Assembly: GCA_023078555.1 (NCBI GenBank)
Contig: CM041196.1
Coordinates: forward strand, 11,116,985-11,180,984
Direction: 5' to 3'
DNA from: Ulva prolifera
Lineage: Eukaryota > Chlorophyta > Ulvophyceae > Ulvales > Ulvaceae
Length of the DNA stretch: 64,000 bases
The position numbers and the translations under genes are program-made. Below are positions 45,825 through 55,674 of the stretch, one piece after another (position 1 is the first letter of the stretch; the number at the start of each line of letters is the position of its first letter). The notes beneath the pieces are model-generated. The model searched no databases, had not been told where the DNA came from, and saw nothing but the letters and a program-made list of their open reading frames with translations.

Positions 45825-45976
45825 TACATGTGATCGGGCCCGACGGCCCCACACTGCCTCAGGTGTGTGCATGCAAGGGCACGCTTGTGAGACATACCTG
45901 CAGGTATGTCTCACAAGCGTGCCCTTGCATGCACACACCTGAGGCAGTGTGGGGCCGTCGGGCCCGATCACATGTA
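45825..45976. repeat. Perfect 152-bp palindrome without spacer
   Basis: Arms of 76 bases meet at 45900/45901 (CATACCTG|CAGGTATG), and every base pair of the two arms matches. The right arm contains the first 32 bases of the next hAT MITE plus its left target duplication and 36 bases of flank, so the left arm is an inverted copy of a MITE end with flank. Confidence 0.97.
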
Positions 45977-46046
45977 ACAGCTCCAAATATTCAGGTCTAA
46001 TTTCTGGGTGGCAGTCCTGAAAATGCTGCCAAGCGACCCAACATAC
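45945..46046 (+). mobile_element. hAT MITE with perfect target duplication
   Basis: It begins CAGTGTGGGGCCGTCGGGC and ends CGACCCAACATAC, flanked by ACCTGAGG at 45937-45944 and 46047-46054. Core matches the 26- and 50-kb copies. The right terminus has drifted from CACTG. Confidence 0.93.
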
Positions 46047-46334
46047 ACCTGAGGCGCCTCCGTGTTAATTCGGTGCACTGTGGCGTTGCATACAATCTAT
46101 AGCCCTCATACACTTGCTGAAAGCCAGAGCGCATGCCGCGCAGACAAGGACAAACGGCATCCAAATTCTATGCTCTGCACTCTACATCCACTGGGTGCCT
46201 GCACGTCACTGACGCCCTACACTCCCCGATCTCTGAGCTCCAGCCACAGAAACCAGCTACCCGGTGCTCTTGCAACCTCAACAATGACAGAGCCGGAAGT
46301 TTCATGAGTCATTGAATCATGACTAGTCTACACT

Positions 46335-46354
46335 CCCCCCCCCCCCCCCCCCCC
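46335..46354 (+). repeat. Poly-C tract, 20 bases
   Basis: An uninterrupted C run, then GCCAAC. It lies downstream of the minus-strand gene ending at 46432. Confidence 0.9.
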
Positions 46355-46431
46355 GCCAACAGCCCCCAGGTGGCCCCCCAAGCTCCCTTCCGCTGGGCCT
46401 GAACACCGGTCTAGCGCAGCTGGCGAGTCCG

Positions 46432-47832
46432 TCAGTACACCTCTGCACTCGGCTGCAACAAACTGTAATGGCGACTGACAGGTGTATCATCGTCAACTGC
46501 ATCTGCCGCACTCCGCTTCCGAGGAACCGCACACAGCCTGACAAGCCACGACGTGCACGAGCAGCCACAGGGGACCCGCCGCGGGGCGAACCTCGTGCGG
46601 CCGTGAATCGAAGACGTCTTCGAGGCACACATGCATGTATCATCGGGCGCCGACACCACATCCGCGCCCGAGAGGCCGCGGAAGCTGACCGCGTCCGAGT
46701 CGCCCACAGCGTGCGCAGCGCTCACAGCACACTCCGTGCGCGGCGCTGCTGGGCGGAGCGCGCCGGATGCTGCACTGCCCTGTGCCGCGTCCAGCGCGGC
46801 CGCATGCTGCGTGCTGTGCTGCGTGCTGTGCATGGAGAGCCTGAGGTCGCCCGGAGCCGCCCCGTGCTGTGTGCTGTGCACGGAGAGCTCGGCCGGCGCC
46901 TCCGCGCCAATCACCTGTGCTGCGTGCTGTGCTGACGCGTGCTCCGCGGTGCGCGCGAGGTCGCGGAGCATCTGCAGGACTCTGGACTTTGCGACGGGCC
47001 CCCCGAATTCGCGGCCGCCGTGTACGCACCCCTCGGTGAGCGTGAAGGCCTCCGCCGGCATGCATGGCCGGCAGTCCGTCCACGCTGCGGGACTCTCCAC
47101 GCTCGGGCCGTCCGGGCCTGGACCCGGTTCAGGTTCTGGGGCGGTGTCGAGGTCCAAACGGAGGCCGGAGAAGCCGGATGGAAGCTGGCCGCGTCGTTCG
47201 CACACGGCACTGTCCGCAGCGGAGCCCGCCGCTGAGGGTTCAAATTCGCTGCACAGGCGGCTTGTTGACAGGGACTCCCAGCGTCGCGGACCCAGCGGCG
47301 GCGAGTCCGTCGACGCGGTCGTGGCGCCTGGTGAACTCACCGGAGACTGTGGTGCATGCATGGCGCCATGTATGGCAGCATCCGCAGGGGCCTCGGGCGT
47401 TCGCTGCCGGGCGGTCTCGCGGTGCGGCTCCTGCGGGCTGGGTGTGCGTGGCTGCAGGGACGGGGGGGGGGACAGGGTTCGTGGGAGGTGGTGCTCAACA
47501 GTGGCTTGAGGTGGCGTCGGCAGCGGCCCAGTGGCCTGTGGCGGGCTGTGCTGGGCGTGCCGTGACAGCCCCAGCGCATGCTGCGCATGAATTGCAGCGG
47601 ACGTGGACTCCTGGGTGGTCGCAGGAGAGCAAGCTGCAGCAGGGCTGCTGGAGGTGTCGGCCTGAAGATCAGTGGAGTCTGTGTAGCGACGGGTACTCGC
47701 GGCGCAGGGGCTGCAGGAGAGGTTGTTGGACGGGGGATCAGTTCGTGTGGTGTGTCCCGCTTGTGTGGCATCCACCGAACGTGCTGGACCTGCTGCAGCG
47801 GGTAGAGGGGTAGTTGTAGCTACGGGGGTCAT
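46432..47832 (-). CDS. Low-complexity nuclear-type protein, paralog A
   Basis: A 466-residue single frame from an ATG. The first half is Ser/Thr/Pro/Ala-rich, the middle acidic (TAPEPEPGPGPDG), the second half His/Ala/Gln-rich with repeated HSTQH. PRKRSAADAVDDD near the C-terminus looks like a nuclear localisation signal. The last 200 residues align with the product of 52189-53010: TEGCVHGGR/TEACMHGGR, QMLRDLA/QILHHLA, DSDAVSFRGLS/DEDAVSFRRPS and RKRSAADAVD/RKRSAAEAVD. Two unlinked-frame copies keeping the same residues argue for a real protein. GC-rich overlapping frames on the other strand are treated as shadows. Function is unknown. Confidence 0.6.
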   Translation of the reverse strand: MTPVATTTPLPAAAGPARSVDATQAGHTTRTDPPSNNLSCSPCAASTRRYTDSTDLQADTSSSPAAACSPATTQESTSAAIHAQHALGLSRHAQHSPPQATGPLPTPPQATVEHHLPRTLSPPPSLQPRTPSPQEPHRETARQRTPEAPADAAIHGAMHAPQSPVSSPGATTASTDSPPLGPRRWESLSTSRLCSEFEPSAAGSAADSAVCERRGQLPSGFSGLRLDLDTAPEPEPGPGPDGPSVESPAAWTDCRPCMPAEAFTLTEGCVHGGREFGGPVAKSRVLQMLRDLARTAEHASAQHAAQVIGAEAPAELSVHSTQHGAAPGDLRLSMHSTQHSTQHAAALDAAQGSAASGALRPAAPRTECAVSAAHAVGDSDAVSFRGLSGADVVSAPDDTCMCASKTSSIHGRTRFAPRRVPCGCSCTSWLVRLCAVPRKRSAADAVDDDTPVSRHYSLLQPSAEVY

Positions 47833-49729
47833 GAGCTTGCAGGCTTCGTGCGGGATCCTTCCGACCGACCTTCCTGGCTTCGATACCTGCGCGCGCGGAT
47901 CTGTTCACAACATCCCGATCGCACGTGTTCAAAATGCCGACAGCAACGGGAGCAGGTGCACTGAATCTCGTGCGATCGTTTCGACAGGGAACTTCCTGTG
48001 TTTTTCCGTCGGGCTCCCGGGACATGCGAAAAAACGCGCCTGCAGGTGCGTGGCTGATGCTGACCGTGGTACCGCCAGATCTCCAATCTACTCATCAGTC
48101 ATACACATCAGGTAATTATCGTGATTTTGAGTGAGGACGAACGAAACCCATCTCGTCTGTCGGAAGTTCTTGCGTGTGGATCTGCGTGCGTCTTGGGGAA
48201 CAGAAACAGACGTGCGTGAACATCTCGTCACACAGTACGCAATTCGCCACATGCCTCTATATTGGGGCGATCGCAACCACCTCGTCAAGGTATCCATTGC
48301 AGCTGCGGAACAGGTGATGTTTCATTGGGCACTCCGACACAACATCAACGCTGCAGCGCTGATTGCCCAGCAGCCAATGTGTACACTCACTTAGCTTTCC
48401 TGTCAAGGGTGATTCAAATCATTCTTGTGCATGAAGCCCTGCCGGCTCTGAGCATCATCCATGACAGCAGCCTCGGCAGCTTCCGACACATTGCAACAAA
48501 CGGAATGCTGGCGCAGCATCTGACCATTACATGCAGTTGAACAAATAATTATTCTATTTAAACTTTTGTGGCGCAGGAGCTGCAAAGCGGGTACCGATAG
48601 ACCTTATTGGGCGACGAGCTTAGGCAACATCGGACGATGCGCTGGCATGCAGGAGAGCACCAGGAAGGGCAGGATGCACAACAGTGTGATATGCACTTGT
48701 TGCAATCACATTCTGTACTCTGCTGGAACGGTTTGAGCATAACCATTCAGCATCGGAGCCTACCAGGTTCAGGGCGTCATGTCCAGACTCATGAGCCTCT
48801 GACATACGCGCATGAGGGCAGCACTGCTTGCCTGCTGCTACATGCAGCCTTTGCTAGGCGAGGAGCACGTACTGCGTTGGAATGGACCAGCTACTTCAAC
48901 CATCCCGAATCGCAGCAAGCTGTTACTGAGGATGCTCACCCCGTCCACTGGACCATGGCCAAGCAGTGATGGAATTGAAATCGTGAAGAGCTGTAACACT
49001 AGCAGAGGTTGTTGGAAAGCGGAGCGAACGAAAGCACAATCCAGAATGTACGGGCGTTTCTTCTGAAGCCAGAGCTTCACTTCATGTTTGCCGGAGCTCT
49101 TAGCACCATGGCAAACGCCTGCAGCTGTGACCGTGGCCGGCACGTCCTGGGGTATCCGGCTGGGCAACAAATACCTACAGGCGGAAGGAGCGTCTGGTGA
49201 AGGTCCGCCATCTTCTCGCGTAATAGGACCTGAACAGCCATCGGGAATTTGCACGAGCGGAATGCGACCCGCATCGAGCGGCCCACAGTCTTGCGTAAGA
49301 GACCTGGCAACAGCTGGACACCAAACGGTGCCCAAGAGGCCCCTACACGAGCTGTTGCATCACCGTTTCGTGCGACGTTGCAGGTGTTCCATAGCTGCGC
49401 TCTGTGCGATGCACGAGGTGAACGTGTACACGTTCTTGTCGAGACGACGAGGACTCAAATCCGAGCGAACTTTTGGATGGAGGTGCTGGCTGTGCTTCTC
49501 GAAGTTCGTTTGTGAGAGATGTATGGGCTGTGTTTGCTTAGGCCCGATTCATTCGCCCACGACAGATTCGCGAATTTCCGGCGCTGACACAGCAGTCGCT
49601 GCACAGAACCATACACAGCAGCAGTTCCTGCTGCTGCTGTGTATCTGGTGCTTGCCTGCGGTGCTTGCTGCCTGTCGAAAATCAGGAAATAGTATCCGCA
49701 GAATTTTTCAGTCTTTCGAGTAAAAACAT
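47833..49729. other. Uncertain region with possible exons
   Basis: A plus block at 48131-48394 (containing CRKFLRVDLRASWGTETDV and QYAIRHMPLYWGDRNHLV) and minus blocks at 49335-48838 look protein-like, but frames compete on both strands and splice sites could not be matched. Minus frame 49310-49077 (KTVGRSMRVAFRSCKFPMAV) is an alternative reading. None is called. Confidence 0.3.
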
Positions 49730-49793
49730 ACCGTATCTCAGTAGAGGAAGCCCAAGTTCGTCGGTGAACAGGTCAGCACCGAGCGCAGCTGCA
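49730..49793 (-). CDS. Likely internal exon of an unidentified minus-strand gene
   Basis: A TGTGTTTGCAG acceptor and a GTATGT donor enclose 64 bases encoding AALGADLFTDELGLPLLRY. Both sites are strong and the peptide is well mixed. Neighbouring exons were not fixed, although minus-strand blocks at 49335-48838 may follow. Confidence 0.45.
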
Positions 49794-49923
49794 AACACAC
49801 AGCCAACATTAACATCAACATTTTGTTTTTTATTGACTCATAACTAAGCCTGGAAAATGGGTACAGGAAGCTGAGTCATCACACATGCCAGAGCACGCAC
49901 CAGCCCCAACTATCTCTGAGGAG

Positions 49924-50025
49924 CAGCGTTGGTTCGTCAGGCCGGATCATGTGGAACAACTCCGAATATTCAGGCCGAATTCCTGGCTGGCAGCCCTGGA
50001 AATGCTGCCCCGCGACCCAACACTG
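49924..50025 (+). mobile_element. hAT MITE
   Basis: It begins CAGCGTTGGTTCG and ends CGCGACCCAACACTG, 102 bases. Flanks CTGAGGAG (49916-49923) and CTGAGAAG (50026-50033) match at seven of eight positions. Confidence 0.93.
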
Positions 50026-50157
50026 CTGAGAAGCGCCCCACAGGCCTGTATTATCATTCCACACCCACAAGCACTGAGCGCGTGCTGCATTGTGTTCTGC
50101 TGCGGCAGCAGTCCTGCTGTATACTCCTGTTACTCACACGTGTTGTGCTTCTGTGCA

Positions 50158-50261
50158 ATGCCTATGGAGCTATCTAGAGCTGCTTTTGCAGTTTTGTTCT
50201 GGACGTGTTTTTCAAGTGTGCAAGGCTTCTTAGCACCCGCAGCTGGTTCCAGTAGTGCGAG
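50158..50261 (+). CDS. Possible first exon encoding a signal peptide
   Basis: The ATG opens MPMELSRAAFAVLFWTCFSS, then VQGFLAPAAGSSSA: a basic start, a hydrophobic core and an AXG-type cleavage region. GCGAG followed by GTGAAC offers a splice donor. Downstream exons were not recognised, so this may be chance. Confidence 0.35.
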
Positions 50262-52188
50262 GTGAACTCGATTCACATCTCAGCATGGTGAGCACTGCTT
50301 GATCAGCACTGGCTCATCACCACTGCTTGGCTACTCCAGCTGGGTGACTGTGCGTAGTCTGACTGTGCTGCTGAGTCATTCAGCTGTCGTAGCAGTGCTT
50401 GCAGGTCGTTCCACCTCTGCTCTGCTGATGAGTTCTTGTGGTTGTTTGTGTGGTTCGCCTTGATGTGTTTGTTTGCTTTGCCATATAATGGCCCGATACG
50501 TGTAACTTAATGAACCTCTGCTCTGCTCGGCACCCAGGTGCCGCAGTGAAGCCCGCCCGAAACCCAGCCCCGGTGCTTTTGGAGCCCCCTCCACTGCACA
50601 GCGATCGTGGCACGGGGCTCCACGCGGAGCGATCGTAACAGGCATGCCGCTAGCCAATGGGCGTCACACGATTACACTTCAGATCCGAGAGCAGCAACCG
50701 GAAGGGCGAGGCATGTGCGCTCACCTGGGACACACCCGTTGCACTTCCAGGCAGCACCCCCTCGCCCCCTATGGAAAAAATACATAACACTAACACGCAA
50801 AAATACGGGTTGCACGGGTGCGCACAAGCACGTACAGCCACAGCACAGGCACAGCACCAGCACAGAACCTGCACAACGCCGGAGGAGCAGGCTGTACCAC
50901 ATGCACACCTCATACAGTGACCGGCAGGAAACACAACACCTAAGCCACTTCTGTCACTCCCACGGCTTGCCCACTTCTGACATGACATCAGTCCCATGTG
51001 TCAAGTAGCCGTCCCACCTTTCCTTCCTCCAAAAATTAAGGCAAACACCATCCCTTCTCACCGCCGAGGAGAGCTTGTAACACCGACAACTCTGATCAGT
51101 GTGCATCGATACTGCCGCAGAAAAAGCCCTCTGCAAAACGTAATTCTCAAAAAAATCCGAGGCACAACACTTGCAGAGCTCAACGTTGTGACACCGTAAT
51201 GGGCACAACAAAAGGTGCTGCAGGCACCAGTGGCCGCTGCAGCCGGTCCAAAGCGCCGCGACGAGCAGCCTCAGCACAGGCACCTGCCTGTCACATTTTT
51301 TTTCCCAGGCAGATGCGTGTGTCCAGACTCACGTACGCTACACGCCGCCAGCGCCACACTCTCCATGCATATGGCCGCAATGCGGACGCGGACTCGAACA
51401 GAGAGTCGGTCCGCGCCGGCCCGCGCCTGTTACTGAAAATGCACGCTCGCGCAGAGGGTGCCGCCCGCTCCTCCCGCTGCAACGCGGGGTGCCCGGGATG
51501 AGAGGCCCGCACACCGGGCACTCGCAGGGGCGGCGGCAGGCCACCACCTCCCGCTGCCCATCGGGAGTGACTCACGGCAGGGGTGGCGGCGCTACAGCTC
51601 CCTGGAGACGTGGTTGAAGCGCGCCGGACACGGCTGGGGGGCCCGCACGCACGCGGGGGGCCCGCCGGTCGCCGCGGCCTTGCGCGGCACGGTCGCCCTC
51701 TGCATGCATGTGCGAGTCGTGAGGAGCAGGCGGCCGGTGGATCCGGGGGACGTGCGGACGCGGCCATGCAGCGCAGCGCGCTTGGAGCTGCGTGAATGAA
51801 TGCAGTGTCATGCCCGCCGAACCACACGTTGCGATCATGCGTGCTTTGGGTGTGGCGGCGTCTGACATATGTGTACATCACGGACCACTGGTGTGTCCCT
51901 CTGAGCACATGTGTTGAAAAGTAGTGGGTCACTTGAGGGGAAACCGCCAATGCCTGAAGGCCCCAGCACAAATACCGCGGCACACATGAGGCTGCACCGT
52001 TGCCGCGTCATGCATGCCGCATCGGGGGCGTGGCCGTCGCAGTGTTGGGGCAGCACGCAGGGCCGCATCGCACAGCATGATCATGGCTGTGAGACCGCCG
52101 TCAGCGCGGCGGCGCCAGCACTGCACTACTCGAGCGGCCCCAGAATGTTAGTTGACTGCTGCAAGCACAGAAAGAAAGAGAGGAGAGA
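50262..52188. other. No gene recognised
   Basis: GC-rich, with long overlapping frames on both strands at 51.2-52.0 kb. A minus-strand stretch near 51500 encodes CECPVCG, suggestive of a zinc finger, but its frame has no support on either side. Confidence 0.4.
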
Positions 52189-53611
52189 CTACAGGCGGGC
52201 AAGCAGGCGCACCGGTGGAGGGTCCCTGTGCAGCGGCGGCTGGTCCACCGCTTCCGCCGCGCTCCGCTTCCGCGGCGGCAAGCAGAGCTTCGCACGCCAC
52301 GGCGTGCACGCGCGGCTACAGGGGAGCAGCCGCCGGGAGACCTCGCCGGCGTACGTGTCGTGCTCCGCCGCATCGACCCCTGACACCGCCTCAGCCGTGG
52401 AGGGCCTGCGGAAGCTGACAGCGTCCTCGTCATGCACAGCATGCACAGCACGCACGGCGCGGCCCAGAGGGGCCCCTGCAGCGACGCCCCATGCCGGGCA
52501 CGGACGCGGTGTGCCCCGCGGCGCGTGCTGCGTGCTGTGCATGGCGCGCTCGGCTGGTGACTCTGCGTCTTGCGGCCGTGCTGCGCGCTGCGCGAGGTGG
52601 TGGAGGATCTGGAGGAGGTTGGACTTCGTGCCCGGCTGGCCGGCCGCACGGCCGCCATGCATGCATGCCTCGGTGAACACAAACCCGCATGCATGCATGC
52701 ATGGCAGACGACCCCCCGCTGTAGAGTCCTCGTAATTGGACTCGGCTGTGCCGGGACACTCCTCCGCCACGGCCACCAGGTGTGACGGGTGGTCACCTGC
52801 AGTCTCGCTTTTCACATCTAGAGGCTGGGCTTGCGCTCTGTGCAGACCGCAGCATGCACCGCGCGGCGTGGCCGTCTGTGGCGGGTGCGCCGTGCGCGGC
52901 AGCGGGTGCTCTGGCGCGAACGCTCGCTTCCGGGGCCAACCGCTGCATTGGAGGCAAAGTGGTGGATGCGCTCGCGGTGTCGGTGGAATACCCGAGGCAC
53001 GGCGGCGCACGCATGGCGCCAGGGGTGCCCGCAGCGCTCAGGCCCCCCCCCAGAGGCTTCGGAAGATCAGGCCGAGTCGGGCTCAACTTGAATGAGTGTC
53101 GCTGTGAGGATGTGGCGGGGGGGGGCGGGTGGAGGTGCGCAATATTGTCTTCAGGCATCCCATGCATCGCTCCAGTGGCTGGAGGGGTCGTGCGCTGGGC
53201 GTGCTGCGGTGGCCGCGGCCGAGCCGCCGCATCCTGGGCCGGGAGATACTCAGCGCAGCGGACTGGGGCAGCCGATCGGCTGTTGTATGTGCAGGCCGGG
53301 TGCGCCGCGGAGAATGCATGTGCGCCGCGTTGAGGCTGCGTGGCGTGAGGACCGGCCGCGGGAGATGTGGCTAGAGGTGGCTCGCCTAGCACGGGGCCTC
53401 CTGTGTGACTGCCCGTGGACTGCTCGGGACCTGGTAGCCGCTGCTCCGTGCAGCAGGACGCGGCGGCTGCGGCCGCGTCGTCAAGCATCGTGGCCATGCT
53501 GTAGTAGGACGTCCTGCACTGCGCCTGTGTTATAACGCATGTGCTGCTGCACGGCGACATTGGCATTGCAAGCAACATCATGTCAAAACATGGCGCCATT
53601 GCGCAGGACAT
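52189..53611 (-). CDS. Low-complexity protein, paralog B, probably two exons
   Basis: The C-terminal part (frame 53010-52189) shares with paralog A the blocks PCMHACGFVFTEACMHGGR, QILHHLA, DEDAVSFRR and PPRKRSAAEAVD. An upstream frame, 53611-52793, overlaps it; a donor after CTGCAG at 52801/52800 may link them, but the junction was not verified. The upstream part is Ala/Pro/Ser-rich, like the first half of paralog A. Both paralogs lie on the minus strand about 5.8 kb apart, as expected after a local duplication. Function is unknown. Confidence 0.5.
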
Positions 53612-55599
53612 CGAAGCAGCCCAACACCGACAAAGAAGGCACAGCTAGGTATCGCCTTGTGACCACTGCAGCCTGCGAACAGAGATCTGTTTTTCAGTGA
53701 ACAGTGTTCACACACGCTTGTGACGGCTTAAGTAACCAAAGCAATTGATGGGGGCCCCCCGGGGTCATGATCAGGCCGGGGGGTATCGAGGTACAGCTCC
53801 TTGAAAGAGTCACGGGTGCAGCTACTTGAGCTGTAGGAAGTTGCGTTGAACAACAGACGTGTGGCACTGTAACATGGCAGGTTCTCAAGGGAAACAGAAT
53901 TTTTGCATTTGCCACACATGGGGGAGTGAGCTCGTTGCAGTGCAGGCATGCTGCAGGTGTCAGTGACGACTTTGTGCCATTGTTGGGCGACTGATGTCTC
54001 TGGAGATTGACTTGAAATGGACTTTGGTGGCTGTCCACACTTTGGTGGCTGTCCAGGCTTTGGGGGGGGGGGAGGGGGACAAAGTGCAGTTATTCAGTCT
54101 ACGTGCCACGTTCACACGGGCACTGGGCGCTCCGGCAACACATCGATGCTGACCCTCCAGCATGCTACATGCTTTATTTGCAATCCTAAATGTCTCCGTC
54201 GTTTCGCGATTCCTGTTGCAATTGGCTTCGCATTCTATCGGTGAAGGCAACCTCGGAGAGAATCATCGCACTGCCGTCTCTACAAACGATCTATCCACGA
54301 CGCGGGGATCCACAAACACAGCATATTCATTATGTTGAGTCTATGGCCGGCGCTAATATGTAATCCCTGGCAGGTGCCATCGGTATTGTGTGCAAAGCTT
54401 GCCTGCAACGTCGGCCGGTGCCCGCAGCGGCATCAGAGGAGGCTGCGACACATGATAGCGTGCACTACGCCTGCCACTTGATTAAGTCTCGTCAGGAAAA
54501 AAAATCAAATTGCATCAAGCGTGCGACGTACTCGCAGCGGAGATTTGCTTGCGCGTATACATGTGATCGCGCTGGCACGCAACGCCATGAACACAAGTGA
54601 AGCACATCCAGATCCCCGACAGCAATCAACACCCGGCACAGCTGGATGCATTCATGTAGCCAAGGCTAGTTCAGGAGCACGCACTGCAACGCCATCAGGC
54701 CAACTGCTTCAAGAAGCAGCGCGCTCCAACCGGAGACAAGGCAGCCGTCAAGAGCACGAGTACACAAACGCTGCTTCACTGACGTAAAACGACGGCTTAT
54801 AAGTATCGTCGTGCTGGAGATCAAGGAAATTGATGTGCAGAACAAGTATTTGACAATGGCGTAGGTTGCCGTGGCGCCCAGGGAGATCCCCCGCGTCACT
54901 CGAAGCACAAGGTGTCACATGGATTGGTCCTCTGCGTCAACATCTCCAGTGCAGCAGATGATGTCCTGCTAAGGCGCGCCGTGTGCTCCCTTGAAGTGTT
55001 TTGCAGCACCACGATGCTGCCCATATGCATGGCGGCCTGACGTTTGCAGCCACCGCAAACTTGCCCCGCCCACACCTATAAACCTCTGCAGCCCACACGC
55101 AGGCGTTGTTTCTGGCAGACCAGCGTAAAAATACTGAGTATAAAGCTGTGCCATGACTGTATCAGCAGGGTTCTCAAATGAATGCGATATCGATGGCCTT
55201 GCGATTGACAGGACCTGTGTACGTAGCTACGCGTAGTACAATACGTACAGGTGGGCGGCTGTCGAGCTGACGTGGATTGGCGGCTGTGGCAGCGCGGATC
55301 CGGAATGACGTGAGGCAGATCAATGCATACATGCCAGGGTCCGTACGAGCACCACGTCGCGGCCAGGTATCGCCGGCCCACATAGATCTACTATCTGCGC
55401 CCCGACCAGCCCCTCCGAGTCGTCAATATGAGCTCAGCTGAGCCTCAGGCCGTCGACCCCGCACAAGCCTCGCAGCGGCGCCTGCAGCGCAGAGTACAGG
55501 GGAACAGCGCCGCCACAAGTCCTCCCGCCGCGGATGACGCAACCATCATGTCGTTCTGTACATCAGCTTCGACAGAGACTGGTGCAGCATCCGAGCAGT

Positions 55600-55604
<5 letters not shown>
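53612..55604. other. No gene recognised
   Basis: Short frames only. Two GGTGGCTGTCCA-type units stand in tandem near 54025-54055, followed by a G-rich run at 54061-54075. Confidence 0.5.

Positions 55605-55633
<29 letters not shown>
55605..55633 (+). repeat. Poly-G tract, 29 bases, near the REL LINE 3' end
   Basis: An uninterrupted G run, 42 bases beyond the 3' end of the reverse REL LINE. Confidence 0.95.
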
Positions 55634-55636
<3 letters not shown>

Positions 55637-55674
55637 CTTAACGTGGCCTTGAGGAGGATGCCTGCGTGTACGAA

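Noticed and set aside
46631-47813. Long plus-strand frames opposite paralog A
   Set aside because: Only the minus frame shares motifs with the second copy at 52-53 kb.
51291-51983. 230-residue minus-strand frame with a CxCPxCG run in an alternative frame
   Set aside because: Very GC-rich; competing frames on both strands; no partner Cys or His pattern completing a known finger.
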